From contig CAVVGZ010000004.1 in NCBI GenBank assembly GCA_963747965.1, positions 186,001-250,000 on the forward strand: 64,000 nt of DNA, written 5' to 3'. Each line of letters begins with the position of its first letter. Position 1 is the stretch's first letter. The translations under genes were made by a program, and so were the position numbers. This DNA comes from CAVVGZ01 sp963747965. Its GTDB lineage: Bacteria > Chloroflexota > Anaerolineae > Anaerolineales > Anaerolineaceae. The notes under the pieces are model-generated. The model saw nothing but the letters and a program-made list of their open reading frames with translations, was not told the origin of the DNA and did not search any database. Positions 1 through 9,006 of the stretch are shown here, piece after piece.

Positions 1-878
1 AAAGGGGTCAGCCTTTCATCACCGAGCAAAGCAGTTACTTCCTGGACAATACTTGTAATCACCTTGTAAGCCCGGCGGGCGTCCGCCTGTGGTTCGCCAA
101 TGAACAAAGTGCGCCCGAAATCTGTTTTATAACCAGAGTGAATGATTCCATAATCAAAAGACAGGCTGCTCTGCGGAAGCAGGATGTTATCCGGGTTGTT
201 GCGTATTTTTGGATCGCTGTCCTTATTAACACATACGACTCCCGGAGAGAAGGAAAATGGGAAGCTGCCGCGCCTCAGGGTTTCATAAGCCAGTTCGGCT
301 TTAACATCGTGGACATTCATTCCTACCTTTAGTTTCTTTATCAGGGAATCAAATATATCGCTGGTGATCCTTCCGGCTTCCCTCATCAGGCCAATTTCAT
401 ACTCATCCTTAACAACCCGCGCCTCGTCAATAATTGGGTCCGCAAAAGCTACAATCTTTGCCTGCGGAGCTGCTTCCATCAATCCCAGGACGGTCTGCCC
501 CCAGGTCTTCTTGGAGATGGCAATGGTTTTATTTTTTGTGTCAAATAAATCCAGGGCTTGTTTTAAGTACTCATTGGGATTGGGGAAATCCATCGGCATG
601 ATTATTTTTTCGACTACGTTATACAGCGGGGACAGACCAGGTTCAGCATACCTTTCCCTGTGTATGAGGACGGGATCTTTATCGAGACTGAATACAATCC
701 CATCAACCCAGTCTCCCCATACTCTTGAATCGGGATAGTGGCTGGCTACGACAGTCCCGGTTATATATGTAAATTCAGTTCCAAAACCCAGGAACATGAT
801 ATCCGCATGGTTCTGCTCCATTTGCCGCCGGATTTTCGCCAGGTGTTCTTTAAAGAAATGTGCAGCGTTTTTTTCCAT
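1..878 (-). CDS. Creatinase/Xaa-Pro peptidase-like M24 hydrolase (partial, runs off left edge)
   Basis: Reading frame open from an ATG at 878 to the window edge, about 292 residues; the C-terminus lies outside. It starts after a GGGAGA ribosome site. An N-terminal creatinase-type domain (about residues 1-150, with a VWGDWVDGI stretch) is followed by the start of the pita-bread M24 domain; the two Asp metal ligands are visible in SFDYG and KTDFGR. The His and two Glu ligands would be beyond the edge. It is clearly paralogous to the M24 gene at 5091-6266 (shared VWGDW.DGI, KDEYEIG.MREA and CVNKDSDP). It is the last visible gene of a six-gene minus-strand cluster, 30 nt after the M20 gene. Family members cleave X-Pro bonds or C-N bonds of small guanidino/amide substrates; the substrate cannot be read from sequence. 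Confidence 0.85.
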   Translation of the reverse strand, partial: MEKNAAHFFKEHLAKIRRQMEQNHADIMFLGFGTEFTYITGTVVASHYPDSRVWGDWVDGIVFSLDKDPVLIHRERYAEPGLSPLYNVVEKIIMPMDFPNPNEYLKQALDLFDTKNKTIAISKKTWGQTVLGLMEAAPQAKIVAFADPIIDEARVVKDEYEIGLMREAGRITSDIFDSLIKKLKVGMNVHDVKAELAYETLRRGSFPFSFSPGVVCVNKDSDPKIRNNPDNILLPQSSLSFDYGIIHSGYKTDFGRTLFIGEPQADARRAYKVITSIVQEVTALLGDERLTP

Positions 879-908
879 ATTGTCTCCCAACACTTAGGTT
901 AATTTACT

Positions 909-2288
909 CTATACAGGAATTTTTTGGGCCGCATCCAGCATGCTGATCATGCCTTTGATGCCTTTGTAAAAATGTGCCAGGCTGAATTTTTCATTCGGGC
1001 TGTGCAAGCCATCATCGGGTAGGCCCAGGCCAAGTGAGAGTACTGGTACCGATAATATTTTTTGAAACAGCCCCAGAACAGCCAGGGAACCGCCTCCGCG
1101 TTTAATGACAGGATCATATCCATACCCCTGCTTATAACAAACCTCTGCCAGGTATAAGAACGGTGAATTGATATCTATGCTGGATGAATCACAATGACTG
1201 ATTAAATTGACCGTGGAATGCACGGTCGGAGGGGTAATTTGAGCAATGTAATCCTTAAAAAGATCGTATATTTCAAGAGGGTCCTGGTTAGGGACAATAC
1301 GCATACTAACCTTAATAACCGCCTGGGCTGGAATAACGGTTTTATGCCCTTCACCCGAGAAACCCCCGCCGATGCCGTGAATTTCCAGGGTCGGACGCAT
1401 ACCCAGCCTTTCCAGAACGCTATATCCTGGTTCACCCCATAAGGCTGGCACACCAAGACTATTCTCATAGAACTCCCGGGGAGCTTCCAGTTTCCGGGTG
1501 GCTTGAATTTCTGCATCACTGAATTTAACCACACGGTCATAAAATCCCGGAATGGTTACCCGGCAATTTTCATCATGCAGCCTTGCAACGATTTCGGCTG
1601 CGGCCTGGATAGGATTATGGATAATTCCGCCATAGTTTCCGGAATGCAGGTCCCGGGCAGGTCCGGTGAGAAATACCTCGGCGTACACCAATCCGCGCGA
1701 ACCTGCTCCTATGGTCGGTGTTTCTGGATTCATAAATGCTCCATCAACTACAACGGCAGCATCACATTCAAACAAACGATGATGCTCCAATAAAGCAGCT
1801 TCCATCCCTTCACTGCCAAGTTCTTCTGCACCTTCCAGGAGGAACTTCACATTTACCGGAAGCTTACCGCTTGTTCTCAGGTACGATTCGCAGGCACCCA
1901 CAAAAGAGTACAACTGGCACTTGTCATCATTCGTGCCGCGAGCGTAGATATTTCCGTCCTTGATGATGGGCTCAAATGGATCAGATTTCCAGTCTTCCAG
2001 CGGTTCGGGCGGGATAACATCATAATGCCCGTAGAAAAGCAAGGTGGGTTTCCCGGGACCAGCATGGAGCCACTCGGCATAAACCAGGGGATTGGATCTG
2101 GTGGGAATAATCTGAACATTATCCATCCCAATTCGTGTAAATTTATTGGCAAGCCATTCAGCGGCATTTTGTATCTGCTGTTGATAGGCCGGGTTCGGGC
2201 TGATACTTGGAATGCGGATCAATTCAATTACATCCTTGAGGAAGTAATCCTGGTTTTCCTCCAAAAAAGAAAGCGCTTTTTGCAGCAT
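909..2288 (-). CDS. M20-family metallo-dipeptidase / deacylase
   Basis: A 459-residue M20 peptidase of the CNDP/DapE-like dipeptidase branch, normal in length. Dizinc-site motifs are in order: YGHYDVIPP (first metal His and Asp), GTNDDK (bridging Asp), EGAEELGS (catalytic Glu and metal Glu), VVVDGAF (Asp) and a C-terminal DGLHSPNE (last His). The central lid/dimerisation domain (about residues 210-370) contains LHSGNYGG. It is cytoplasmic by appearance, with no signal peptide. It lies between the DUF6282 amidohydrolase (45 nt upstream) and a second M24 hydrolase (30 nt downstream), all on one strand, so co-transcription is likely. The probable reaction is hydrolysis of a dipeptide or N-acyl amino acid; the exact substrate is unknown. 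Confidence 0.9.
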   Translation of the reverse strand: MLQKALSFLEENQDYFLKDVIELIRIPSISPNPAYQQQIQNAAEWLANKFTRIGMDNVQIIPTRSNPLVYAEWLHAGPGKPTLLFYGHYDVIPPEPLEDWKSDPFEPIIKDGNIYARGTNDDKCQLYSFVGACESYLRTSGKLPVNVKFLLEGAEELGSEGMEAALLEHHRLFECDAAVVVDGAFMNPETPTIGAGSRGLVYAEVFLTGPARDLHSGNYGGIIHNPIQAAAEIVARLHDENCRVTIPGFYDRVVKFSDAEIQATRKLEAPREFYENSLGVPALWGEPGYSVLERLGMRPTLEIHGIGGGFSGEGHKTVIPAQAVIKVSMRIVPNQDPLEIYDLFKDYIAQITPPTVHSTVNLISHCDSSSIDINSPFLYLAEVCYKQGYGYDPVIKRGGGSLAVLGLFQKILSVPVLSLGLGLPDDGLHSPNEKFSLAHFYKGIKGMISMLDAAQKIPV

Positions 2289-2333
2289 AAATATTATTCC
2301 TCCGTCCAGGAATGATAAAGCATCGAATAATCC

Positions 2334-3350
2334 TTAATCAGGCATGCCCAGTAATTTGGCAGGATTCACTGAAATCATTCGGGTGATGGTGTCATTTTCC
2401 ACATCCAGGTCCAGAAGGCTTGCCACAAAACCACGCAATGCTTCAACTGGCGGACAGGCGGCTCGGATGCCATAATCCGAAGAAAGGATATAATGTTCCG
2501 GGCCGACTTCCCGAATTTCATCTCGAAAACTGGCAAACCCCCCTGGAATTTTATGGGGAATGCCGGGCAATGAGTTGAGGAGGTGTTTTTCAACATAGTA
2601 ATGAGAACGCGGAATACCGCCGGGGTACACAAAATCCGCATACGTGGCTTCCAGGAACGCCCCCAATTTTGCGGCTTTTTTCCGTTCTTCCATGGTCATG
2701 TTATTCCGGCTGACATGCGCCACCAGGATATTTTTAATGCCATAATCCCTGGCCATTTCAACCAGGCGCAGACCTTCAGGGCCAGAGAGGTGGCCTGTGT
2801 TTAGATAGACGTGATTATTCTCGGCAATGATTTTTAATATTCTGTCCAAAGCAGAGGAGGGTGCTCCTTCCAAAGGAATGCTGACTGCCCGTGAATACTC
2901 CTCCTCCATGAACTCAGGATCAATATCTTTGAATAAAACAGGGTTACCTTCAACCCATTTACCTTCCGAACCGGCGATATGGCGGGTGGAATGTGCGCCA
3001 AAACTAACGAATTTAGCTCCCGCACCATAATACATGGCTGTTTTTACCGCACGTGGATTCAGGCCGCCATAATTGCTGCTCAGGATAAAGCCTCCAAAAA
3101 CTGCAATACCGGATACTTTTCTGCTGACCATCCAGGCAGTCCCGGTACTTGAATCGATTACATCCATCAGGACGATTGCACGTAGCCCGGCATCACGTGC
3201 CATCTCGGCAGCCTGAAAAGGATCCACCCGCCTTGGACTGGATATCAGGTGTGGGCCGGCGTGCACATGGATGTCAATGGCACCCTTGAGCAGTTCGTCA
3301 GGGAGTTCCATGGTCCGGTGATGAAAACTTTCTTCGTAATGGTCAATCAT
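2334..3350 (-). CDS. DUF6282-type metal-dependent amidohydrolase
   Basis: A 338-residue TIM-barrel hydrolase of the amidohydrolase superfamily. The N-terminal IDIHVHAGPH supplies the HxH metal pair (H28, H30); later NTGHLSG and VAHVSRN give candidate metal His residues, and SSDYGIR gives the conserved late Asp. The C-terminal VNPAKLLGM is the helix ending common in this superfamily. I assign it to the DUF6282 group from the overall pattern and length, from memory. It follows the phosphotriesterase-like gene by 38 nt and so is probably in the same transcript. Two different TIM-barrel hydrolases side by side suggest successive steps on a cyclic amide, lactone or similar compound, but that is inference. 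Confidence 0.75.
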   Translation of the reverse strand: MIDHYEESFHHRTMELPDELLKGAIDIHVHAGPHLISSPRRVDPFQAAEMARDAGLRAIVLMDVIDSSTGTAWMVSRKVSGIAVFGGFILSSNYGGLNPRAVKTAMYYGAGAKFVSFGAHSTRHIAGSEGKWVEGNPVLFKDIDPEFMEEEYSRAVSIPLEGAPSSALDRILKIIAENNHVYLNTGHLSGPEGLRLVEMARDYGIKNILVAHVSRNNMTMEERKKAAKLGAFLEATYADFVYPGGIPRSHYYVEKHLLNSLPGIPHKIPGGFASFRDEIREVGPEHYILSSDYGIRAACPPVEALRGFVASLLDLDVENDTITRMISVNPAKLLGMPD

Positions 3351-3388
3351 TATTGCTCCTTTAATAATATCAGACTCAATTTTTGAAT

Positions 3389-4348
3389 TTACATAGGAAT
3401 CGAAAGGATTTTTGCCGGATTATCCACCAACAACCTGTGGATTATAGCATCATCGAAACCATTATTCTTTAACCTGGGGATGAATGATCTCAAAAGGTGA
3501 TCATAACCGGGACCCCCGTAATATTTGCTTTCCGATATCCGGCAGCGGTCAGTTGACAGCAGCAGATGACCATCATATCCCGCCTCGGCAAATTTTGTCA
3601 GCAGTTCAATTCGAGTTTCATCCAGCAGGCGAAAATTCTTACCAATTACATCAAATTCAATCATGGCACCCTGTCTGGCCAGATCAATCAACTGTCGGAT
3701 ATCCGCATTCTGGTCAGCATGACCAATAATCACCCTGGATGGATCAACACCCTCTGCTTCAAATACTTTTAAAAATTGATAACCAAGATTTCCACCCGGG
3801 GTTTCAAAGCGGCCGGCAGCTGGTGAGTGTGTTGTGATAGCAGCCCCTGTGATCCTGGCGGCTCTTGCCACTGCCGTAGCGCATTTTTTTTCCAGGCCTT
3901 CAATAATTGGATAACCACAGCCTGATTTGAGCAGCCCCGCCTTGATATTTGTACTTTCCATCCCCAGGGTCAGTTCATTTACCAGGAATTCGGCCAGGAT
4001 CTCCACACTGGCTTCATATGCAAACTCCGGGATATATTCCTGGGTGTAAAAACCAGAAGATGCAATGATGTGCACACGGCTGGATAAAGACATTTCCCTC
4101 AGAGCCAGCACATCCCGTCCCCAGCCAAAAACAGTGGCCTCCACCATCGCCCTGCCTCCAACTGCAAAATAATCCTGCAGTTCTTTCGTAATCGTTGCTG
4201 TATCCTTTAATATCATCGGAGAAGACAATGCGGGAAAGGGATTGTCCATTTTTCCAAGGGTCTGATCACAGGTAAGATGTTCATGGGTCTGGGTAATTCC
4301 CAGAACAGACGGGTCAATATCCCCATTCACTGTACGGATAATTTTCAT
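3389..4348 (-). CDS. Phosphotriesterase-family (PTE/PHP) metal hydrolase
   Basis: A 319-residue protein with the complete binuclear metal site of the phosphotriesterase family: THEH (H22, H24), a Lys in TNIKAG near 136 as the carboxylated bridging ligand, THSP (H174), IGHAD (H210) and STD (D267). Start ATG at 4348 overlaps the stop of the upstream isochorismatase-fold gene by 4 nt (ATGA), so the two are translationally coupled. Characterised relatives are lactonases, N-acetyl-amino-acid or carbamoyl hydrolases and phosphotriesterases. The cluster context, with peptidases and amidohydrolases, favours a C-N or lactone bond over a phosphotriester, but this is inference. Confidence 0.88.
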   Translation of the reverse strand: MKIIRTVNGDIDPSVLGITQTHEHLTCDQTLGKMDNPFPALSSPMILKDTATITKELQDYFAVGGRAMVEATVFGWGRDVLALREMSLSSRVHIIASSGFYTQEYIPEFAYEASVEILAEFLVNELTLGMESTNIKAGLLKSGCGYPIIEGLEKKCATAVARAARITGAAITTHSPAAGRFETPGGNLGYQFLKVFEAEGVDPSRVIIGHADQNADIRQLIDLARQGAMIEFDVIGKNFRLLDETRIELLTKFAEAGYDGHLLLSTDRCRISESKYYGGPGYDHLLRSFIPRLKNNGFDDAIIHRLLVDNPAKILSIPM

Positions 4349-5025
4349 GTCCGCTCACCCCGTATCATTTCGATCACATGGGATGTCGATCGCTGCCGGA
4401 TTAATCCACCCACAATCCCATCACGTAGTTGGGCATGCCATTCATGTGTTTGACTGGCAGATGAATCCATGACAACAATAACCCCAAAATCCCGGTCAGC
4501 AGCTTCCCTGGCAGTCATAGCAACTGTGGTATCCGCCATCATTCCAGCGAGGAGGATATTCTCGGTTTCCATTTGCTGGAGGATTGAATGGATGTCTGTA
4601 CGTGAGAATGGGCTGTATGCTGCTCTTGGAAGTATTCGTTCTCCAGGTTGAGGGGCAACCTCACGGCGAATCTCCTCTATAGATTCGCCGAATGGAATAT
4701 CAAACTGGTTAACCCTGAACTGCCTGGAAAGATCCTGCCGGTCTAAATTGCTGCAAGCCAGCAGGGTGTGGATAACCGGGATTTTCTGCAGGCGGCACGC
4801 TTCCAGTAAACGTCGTGCATTCTTTATTGCAGCATCAACCTGCAAAAAATATTCATCAAATTCTCTATCAATGCCGCGGTCAGCAGCTAATTTTCCATAA
4901 CCAGCCTGGCGGTTTGTGGTGTAGTTTTGGAAATCCATAAGAAGAAGAACGGTATGTTCCCTGGAGAGCCGAAAAGGAGGTGCAGGGACAGCCAGCATTT
5001 TAAATGGAACCCGCATTACACTCAA
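4345..5025 (-). CDS. Isochorismatase-fold hydrolase lacking the catalytic Cys and Lys
   Basis: A 226-residue isochorismatase-like protein. The fold is recognisable: LLLMDFQN carries the acidic residue D31, and ILLAGMMADTTVAMTAREA matches the block GVATNVCVESTARDA of cysteine hydrolases. By that alignment the nucleophile Cys is Thr167, and the catalytic Lys (usually in K-x-R-Y-S) is Arg134 in LPRAAYSPF. Isochorismatases proper also lack the Cys but keep the Lys, so this is not a standard member of either type. I chose a TTG start at 5025 because AAAGGAAT lies 8-9 nt upstream; the ATG at 5016 is the alternative. It is coupled by a 4-nt overlap to the phosphotriesterase-family gene. Confidence 0.82.
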   Translation of the reverse strand: MSVMRVPFKMLAVPAPPFRLSREHTVLLLMDFQNYTTNRQAGYGKLAADRGIDREFDEYFLQVDAAIKNARRLLEACRLQKIPVIHTLLACSNLDRQDLSRQFRVNQFDIPFGESIEEIRREVAPQPGERILPRAAYSPFSRTDIHSILQQMETENILLAGMMADTTVAMTAREAADRDFGVIVVMDSSASQTHEWHAQLRDGIVGGLIRQRSTSHVIEMIRGERT

Positions 5026-5090
5026 GGTGATTATTCCTTTCCAAGTATTCTAAATTGGTTTCAGCTGATTTTCTGGATTCTTAAAAATCC

Positions 5091-6266
5091 TTAACCCACA
5101 AATACCGGTTCATACGGGAAGGCAGTTAATAATTCACCGTGATCTTTTCCAACCAGGATCATGTCCTCAATTCGTTCATAAAATTGACCCCAGTGAAATA
5201 TTTTAGGTTCCAGACAAAACACCATCCCGGCTTTTATGGGTTGATGGGCGCTTTCATGTCCGCGGCGCAGCCAGGGCCACTCATGAACATTCGTTCCAAT
5301 GGCATGGCCAATGCTCCAGCGGTAGTAACCATAATAACCCTCATAGAAATTATTCTCCTTGGCGCGTTTTACCCCATGTGCCTGGATTTGGTCTGGGGTG
5401 ATTTTGCCATCCCCCATCATCCCGGTTAACTCTTTAATAATACCAGTCAGTACAGACCAGGCCTTGATTCGATCAGGCAACGCATCTTTTACAAACAGGG
5501 ATCTGCCAAAATCTGTCTGATATCCTTTATAAGTCACGCCAAAATCGAAAGCAATGACGCCGAGAGGTTTAATAATCTCATGTGGATTCCAGCGCACATC
5601 CGGATCGCTGTCCTTATTTACACAGCCAATACCTGGAGGAAAGGAAGGAGTGACATCACGAACCATCATTTGGTTCAACATTTCTGCTTTCACATCCATT
5701 ACCTTCATACCCACCTTAATGAAGCGGGCGATCTCCTGCATAATATCAACGGTCATATTAGCCGCTTCCCGCATGATACCTATTTCATATTCATCTTTAA
5801 CAGCTTGAATATCATCCCACTCAGGTTCACTGACACTTACAAACCTTGCCCTGGGTGCAGCGTTCTGCAGGGCAAGCAAAGTTTGTCCCCAGGTACGTTT
5901 GACGATGGCGATGTTTTTTCCATCCGTATGGAATGATCCGACCGCCCTGCACATGGTAGCATCAGGATCAGCATCATCATCCGGCATAATAAATATCTCG
6001 TTGATTTCTATCAATGGTTTGATTGGAAATGGATCATTGTAAGTTGAATGATAAATTAAGATCGGCCCATCCTCAATTCCCAAAAAGATACCATCAATCC
6101 AATCTCCCCACACCCGGTTCATATCATGATGCGAGGGTGCAGGGGCTCCGGTCAGGTAATAAAACTCTGTCCCTAAAGGCAGGAACAAATAATCAATCTG
6201 TTTTCTAACCATAAAGGCGCGTACCCGAGCAAGATGGTCTTTATATACCCTTTCAAGTCCTTCCAT
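5091..6266 (-). CDS. Creatinase/Xaa-Pro peptidase-like M24 hydrolase
   Basis: A 391-residue protein with an N-terminal creatinase domain and a C-terminal M24 domain. All five metal ligands are visible: Asp in IAFDFG, Asp in YQTDFGR, His in SIGHAIGTNVHEW, Glu in CLEPKIF and Glu in RIEDMIL. The length is typical of creatinase or prolidase-like enzymes. It has a GAGAAAGG ribosome site before the ATG at 6266 and is the first gene of the minus-strand cluster, so the promoter should be in 6267-6400. It is a paralogue of the truncated gene at 1-878. Creatinase proper splits creatine, whereas most members of unknown specificity are aminopeptidase P-like; neither can be chosen from sequence alone. Confidence 0.88.
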   Translation of the reverse strand: MEGLERVYKDHLARVRAFMVRKQIDYLFLPLGTEFYYLTGAPAPSHHDMNRVWGDWIDGIFLGIEDGPILIYHSTYNDPFPIKPLIEINEIFIMPDDDADPDATMCRAVGSFHTDGKNIAIVKRTWGQTLLALQNAAPRARFVSVSEPEWDDIQAVKDEYEIGIMREAANMTVDIMQEIARFIKVGMKVMDVKAEMLNQMMVRDVTPSFPPGIGCVNKDSDPDVRWNPHEIIKPLGVIAFDFGVTYKGYQTDFGRSLFVKDALPDRIKAWSVLTGIIKELTGMMGDGKITPDQIQAHGVKRAKENNFYEGYYGYYRWSIGHAIGTNVHEWPWLRRGHESAHQPIKAGMVFCLEPKIFHWGQFYERIEDMILVGKDHGELLTAFPYEPVFVG

Positions 6267-6417
6267 AATTATTAAATCCTTTCTCCATTGAAATTGGTTT
6301 TTATAAATATTGGTTATGAGTCCAAATCATTCTAATTTTATTGGAATTTATAGAGTAACAAAAACAATTTTACGAAATATTCCATTGCAGCTCATCGGAA
6401 TTTTATCGATACAGTTC
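6267..6417. other. Intergenic, AT-rich leader of the hydrolase cluster
   Basis: About 150 nt upstream of the first M24 gene. It is AT-rich, with several TATAAA-like stretches on the minus strand (for example near 6314-6319 and 6352) but no convincing -35/-10 pair, so the promoter is expected here but not identified. Confidence 0.3.
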
Positions 6418-6573
6418 TTACATTCCCGGTGAATACCCAGGCTCCAGCCATCCAGTCATTTTAGATCCCAGATGTTCCAGGTATCGTTCTGTGAAATCCA
6501 AAATCTTTACAGGGATATCAGATTCTGTTGAGGCATTTTTCCAGGAGATTATCAAGAGAGAGACCAAATCTAC
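6418..6573 (-). pseudogene. Coding-like remnant, C-terminal end of an unidentified protein
   Basis: Between ppk and the hydrolase cluster the minus strand reads open for about 50 codons with protein-like composition (for example SDIPVKILDFTERYLEHLG, then GWLEPGYSPGM and a TAA at 6418-6420). There is no start codon with a ribosome site, and an in-frame stop lies just upstream. This looks like the last part of a gene whose 5' portion has been lost. I cannot name the family. A chance open stretch is possible but the residue pattern argues against it. Confidence 0.3.
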
Positions 6574-6680
6574 AAATAATTAATAGTAAATTGAAATAAC
6601 TGTCCGTTACTAAATTATTAATACTGACCTGGTCTCCTCCTGATTAATCTGCTAATCTATTAATGGATAATCAACCCGGA

Positions 6681-8843
6681 TTAGAGCTCCTTGCGATGAT
6701 AATAGTCAATAAACCAGTCCTGGGAATTTAATGGCTTTTTTTGCTTTTCCACATTAATCCTGTGATAATTACCTGATCCTTCCATTATGCGGGATTTAAC
6801 CGTATCTGACAGGTAAGTTTTCAGTACTGTATCACTCAGGTGCTGGATATACTTTTTATCTTCCACCGGGAAAAGAATTTCAACCCTGTTATTTAAATTC
6901 CTGGGCATTAAATCAGCGCTGCCCAATAGCATAATCTCCTTCCCGCCATTTAGAAAATAATAGATCCGGCTGTGTTCCAGAAACCTTCCCACAATGCTGA
7001 CAACCCGGATATTCTCACTCAAGCCTGTGATTCCTGGTCTGATCGAACACATTCCCCGGACGATCAAATCTACTTTCACTCCGGCGTTGGATGCCTGGTA
7101 GAGCAGGGAAATTATCGGCTTATCTATCAGCGAGTTGCATTTAAAAACAAGACGGGCGGGTTTGCCATCCTGAGCATGTTTTATTTCCTGCTTGATCAAA
7201 TCCTCAAAGCGCTGTCGCAGATTGATCGGAGCCACCAGCAGCTTCTTGTAATCCATTTTGGATGAATAACCCGTCAAGTAATTAAACAGGTTGCTGGCAT
7301 CTGCTCCCATAACATCGTCACAGGTAAAAAGTCCGATATCCTCATAGAGTGTGGCTGTTACATGGTTGTAATTCCCTGTAGATAAATGCAGGTAGCGGCG
7401 TATATGGCCTTCCTCATTACGTACAACCAGGGCGATTTTTGAGTGTGTTTTCAATCCGAGCAAGCCATAGGTAACATGCACACCTTCCTGCTCCAGCATT
7501 TTTGCCCAACCGATATTGCTTTCTTCATCAAAGCGGGCCTTCAGTTCTACCAGAACGGCCACCTGCTTTCCATAATCCCTGCATGCTTGCAGGAGAGCAT
7601 TGACTACCGGGGAGTTATTTCCAACCCTGTAAAGGGTTTGTTTAATTGCCAGTACATTGGGATCCCTGGCAGCGATGTTCAGAAAATCGATTACCGGATT
7701 GAATGATACGTAAGGATGGTGCAGCAGGTGATCCCCGTGCCGGATTCTTGAAAATATTGAGTCTTTCTCTGTCTCGCTATAATCTTTCAATTTAGATGGA
7801 GTCACCGGTAAAAATGGTTTGTCCCGTAGATCATACCTGTCGATACTGGTAATTTGATTTAAACCCCTTAATGTCAACGGGCGGGGAAGAATATAAACAT
7901 CCTTAGGGTCCATGTTTAAATTTGTAACAAGAATATCTTTCAGTAAATCCGGCATTTCTTTTTCGACCAGCAACCTCACTACCTTGCCAAAACGCCTTCT
8001 CCTGACACTTTCCTCCATCGTTTCCAAAAGATCAAGTGCCTCCAGCTCCTGGATCTCAATATCAGAGTTGCGGGTGACATGAAATGGGTGTGCTTCAACA
8101 ATTTTCATCCCCGGGAAAAGTTCCCCGAGGTTGGCGATGATCACCTGGCTTAACCATACGAAGTAATGAAAATGGGGAACGGTCCCATCTTTACGCGTAC
8201 TCCCGGAGGATCGCCGGAGTGGTATCAGGAAAGGCAAATTGATCGGAACCTTTACCCTGGCAAAACGTTTTTGACTCAGCTCATCCTCAATCAGTACTGC
8301 AAGATTCAGGCTCAGGTTGGAAATATGCGGGAAAGGATGACCTGGATCAAAAGCCAGCGGGGTCAAAACCGGGAAAATTACATCATGAAAGTAGGCGTTC
8401 ACGGATTCGCGTTGGCTTTCCGTCAGTTCCTGGTAATTGAGAATATGAATACCGGATGTTTTTAATTCCGGCATCAAGTTGTTATACAGGTATATACGGA
8501 TATCCGCCATTAACTTGGTTGATACCTTGCGGATTTCAGCCAGCTGCTCGGCTGGATTCATGCCATCGATGGATAATTCCGCTATTCCGGCGTCATTTTG
8601 CATGATCAATGACCCTGCTCGAACCATAAAAAACTCGTCCAGGTTTGAGTCCACAATCGACAGGAATTTAACTCTCTCAAGCAGAGGATTCGATGGATCT
8701 TTGGCTTCTTCGAATACTCTGTTCTGAAACTCAAGCAGGCTTAATTCCCGGTTGATAAAATTACCAGGGTCATCAAGATTTTCCTTTGAATAATTCGAAA
8801 CATTTTGTCCGGGCATCTGCTCACTCCCAAATCTGTTGTCCAT
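6681..8843 (-). CDS. ppk: Polyphosphate kinase 1
   Basis: A 720-residue PPK1, the usual length, which reversibly polymerises the ATP gamma-phosphate into polyphosphate. The N domain starts with FINRELSLLEFQNRV. The phospholipase-D-like catalytic part has H467 in LGLKTHSK (equivalent to the autophosphorylated His435 of the E. coli enzyme) and H486 in RRYLHLSTGNYN, exactly 19 residues later as in E. coli (H435 and H454). The C-terminal LGSADLMPRNLNNRVE is intact. It stands alone on the minus strand between two non-coding stretches. The start ATG at 8843 has no clear ribosome site, so an in-frame later start is possible. Confidence 0.97.
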   Translation of the reverse strand: MDNRFGSEQMPGQNVSNYSKENLDDPGNFINRELSLLEFQNRVFEEAKDPSNPLLERVKFLSIVDSNLDEFFMVRAGSLIMQNDAGIAELSIDGMNPAEQLAEIRKVSTKLMADIRIYLYNNLMPELKTSGIHILNYQELTESQRESVNAYFHDVIFPVLTPLAFDPGHPFPHISNLSLNLAVLIEDELSQKRFARVKVPINLPFLIPLRRSSGSTRKDGTVPHFHYFVWLSQVIIANLGELFPGMKIVEAHPFHVTRNSDIEIQELEALDLLETMEESVRRRRFGKVVRLLVEKEMPDLLKDILVTNLNMDPKDVYILPRPLTLRGLNQITSIDRYDLRDKPFLPVTPSKLKDYSETEKDSIFSRIRHGDHLLHHPYVSFNPVIDFLNIAARDPNVLAIKQTLYRVGNNSPVVNALLQACRDYGKQVAVLVELKARFDEESNIGWAKMLEQEGVHVTYGLLGLKTHSKIALVVRNEEGHIRRYLHLSTGNYNHVTATLYEDIGLFTCDDVMGADASNLFNYLTGYSSKMDYKKLLVAPINLRQRFEDLIKQEIKHAQDGKPARLVFKCNSLIDKPIISLLYQASNAGVKVDLIVRGMCSIRPGITGLSENIRVVSIVGRFLEHSRIYYFLNGGKEIMLLGSADLMPRNLNNRVEILFPVEDKKYIQHLSDTVLKTYLSDTVKSRIMEGSGNYHRINVEKQKKPLNSQDWFIDYYHRKEL

Positions 8844-8853
8844 CTAGACATAA

Positions 8854-9006
8854 TCAAAACTTACTTTTTAAGAAACACATCACCGTTATTAGGGTTTGCA
8901 ATTTCCTTGCCAGGATTTTTTCAGAACCCCAGGAATATTCCTCAATCATTCTCCAGGCCTTTCGATCCAAAAAAAGACAAGCGGGGACCTTAAGGATGCA
9001 TAAATA
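8854..9006 (-). pseudogene. Coding-like remnant directly upstream of ppk
   Basis: The minus strand is open for about 50 codons and ends with TGA at 8854-8856. The text LDRKAWRMIEEYSWGSEKIL resembles the C-terminal helix of group 1 glycosyltransferases, where a Ser-Trp follows a Glu-rich helix. No start or ribosome site is present and upstream stops close the frame. I read it as a possible gene tail left by a deletion, at low confidence. Confidence 0.25.
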
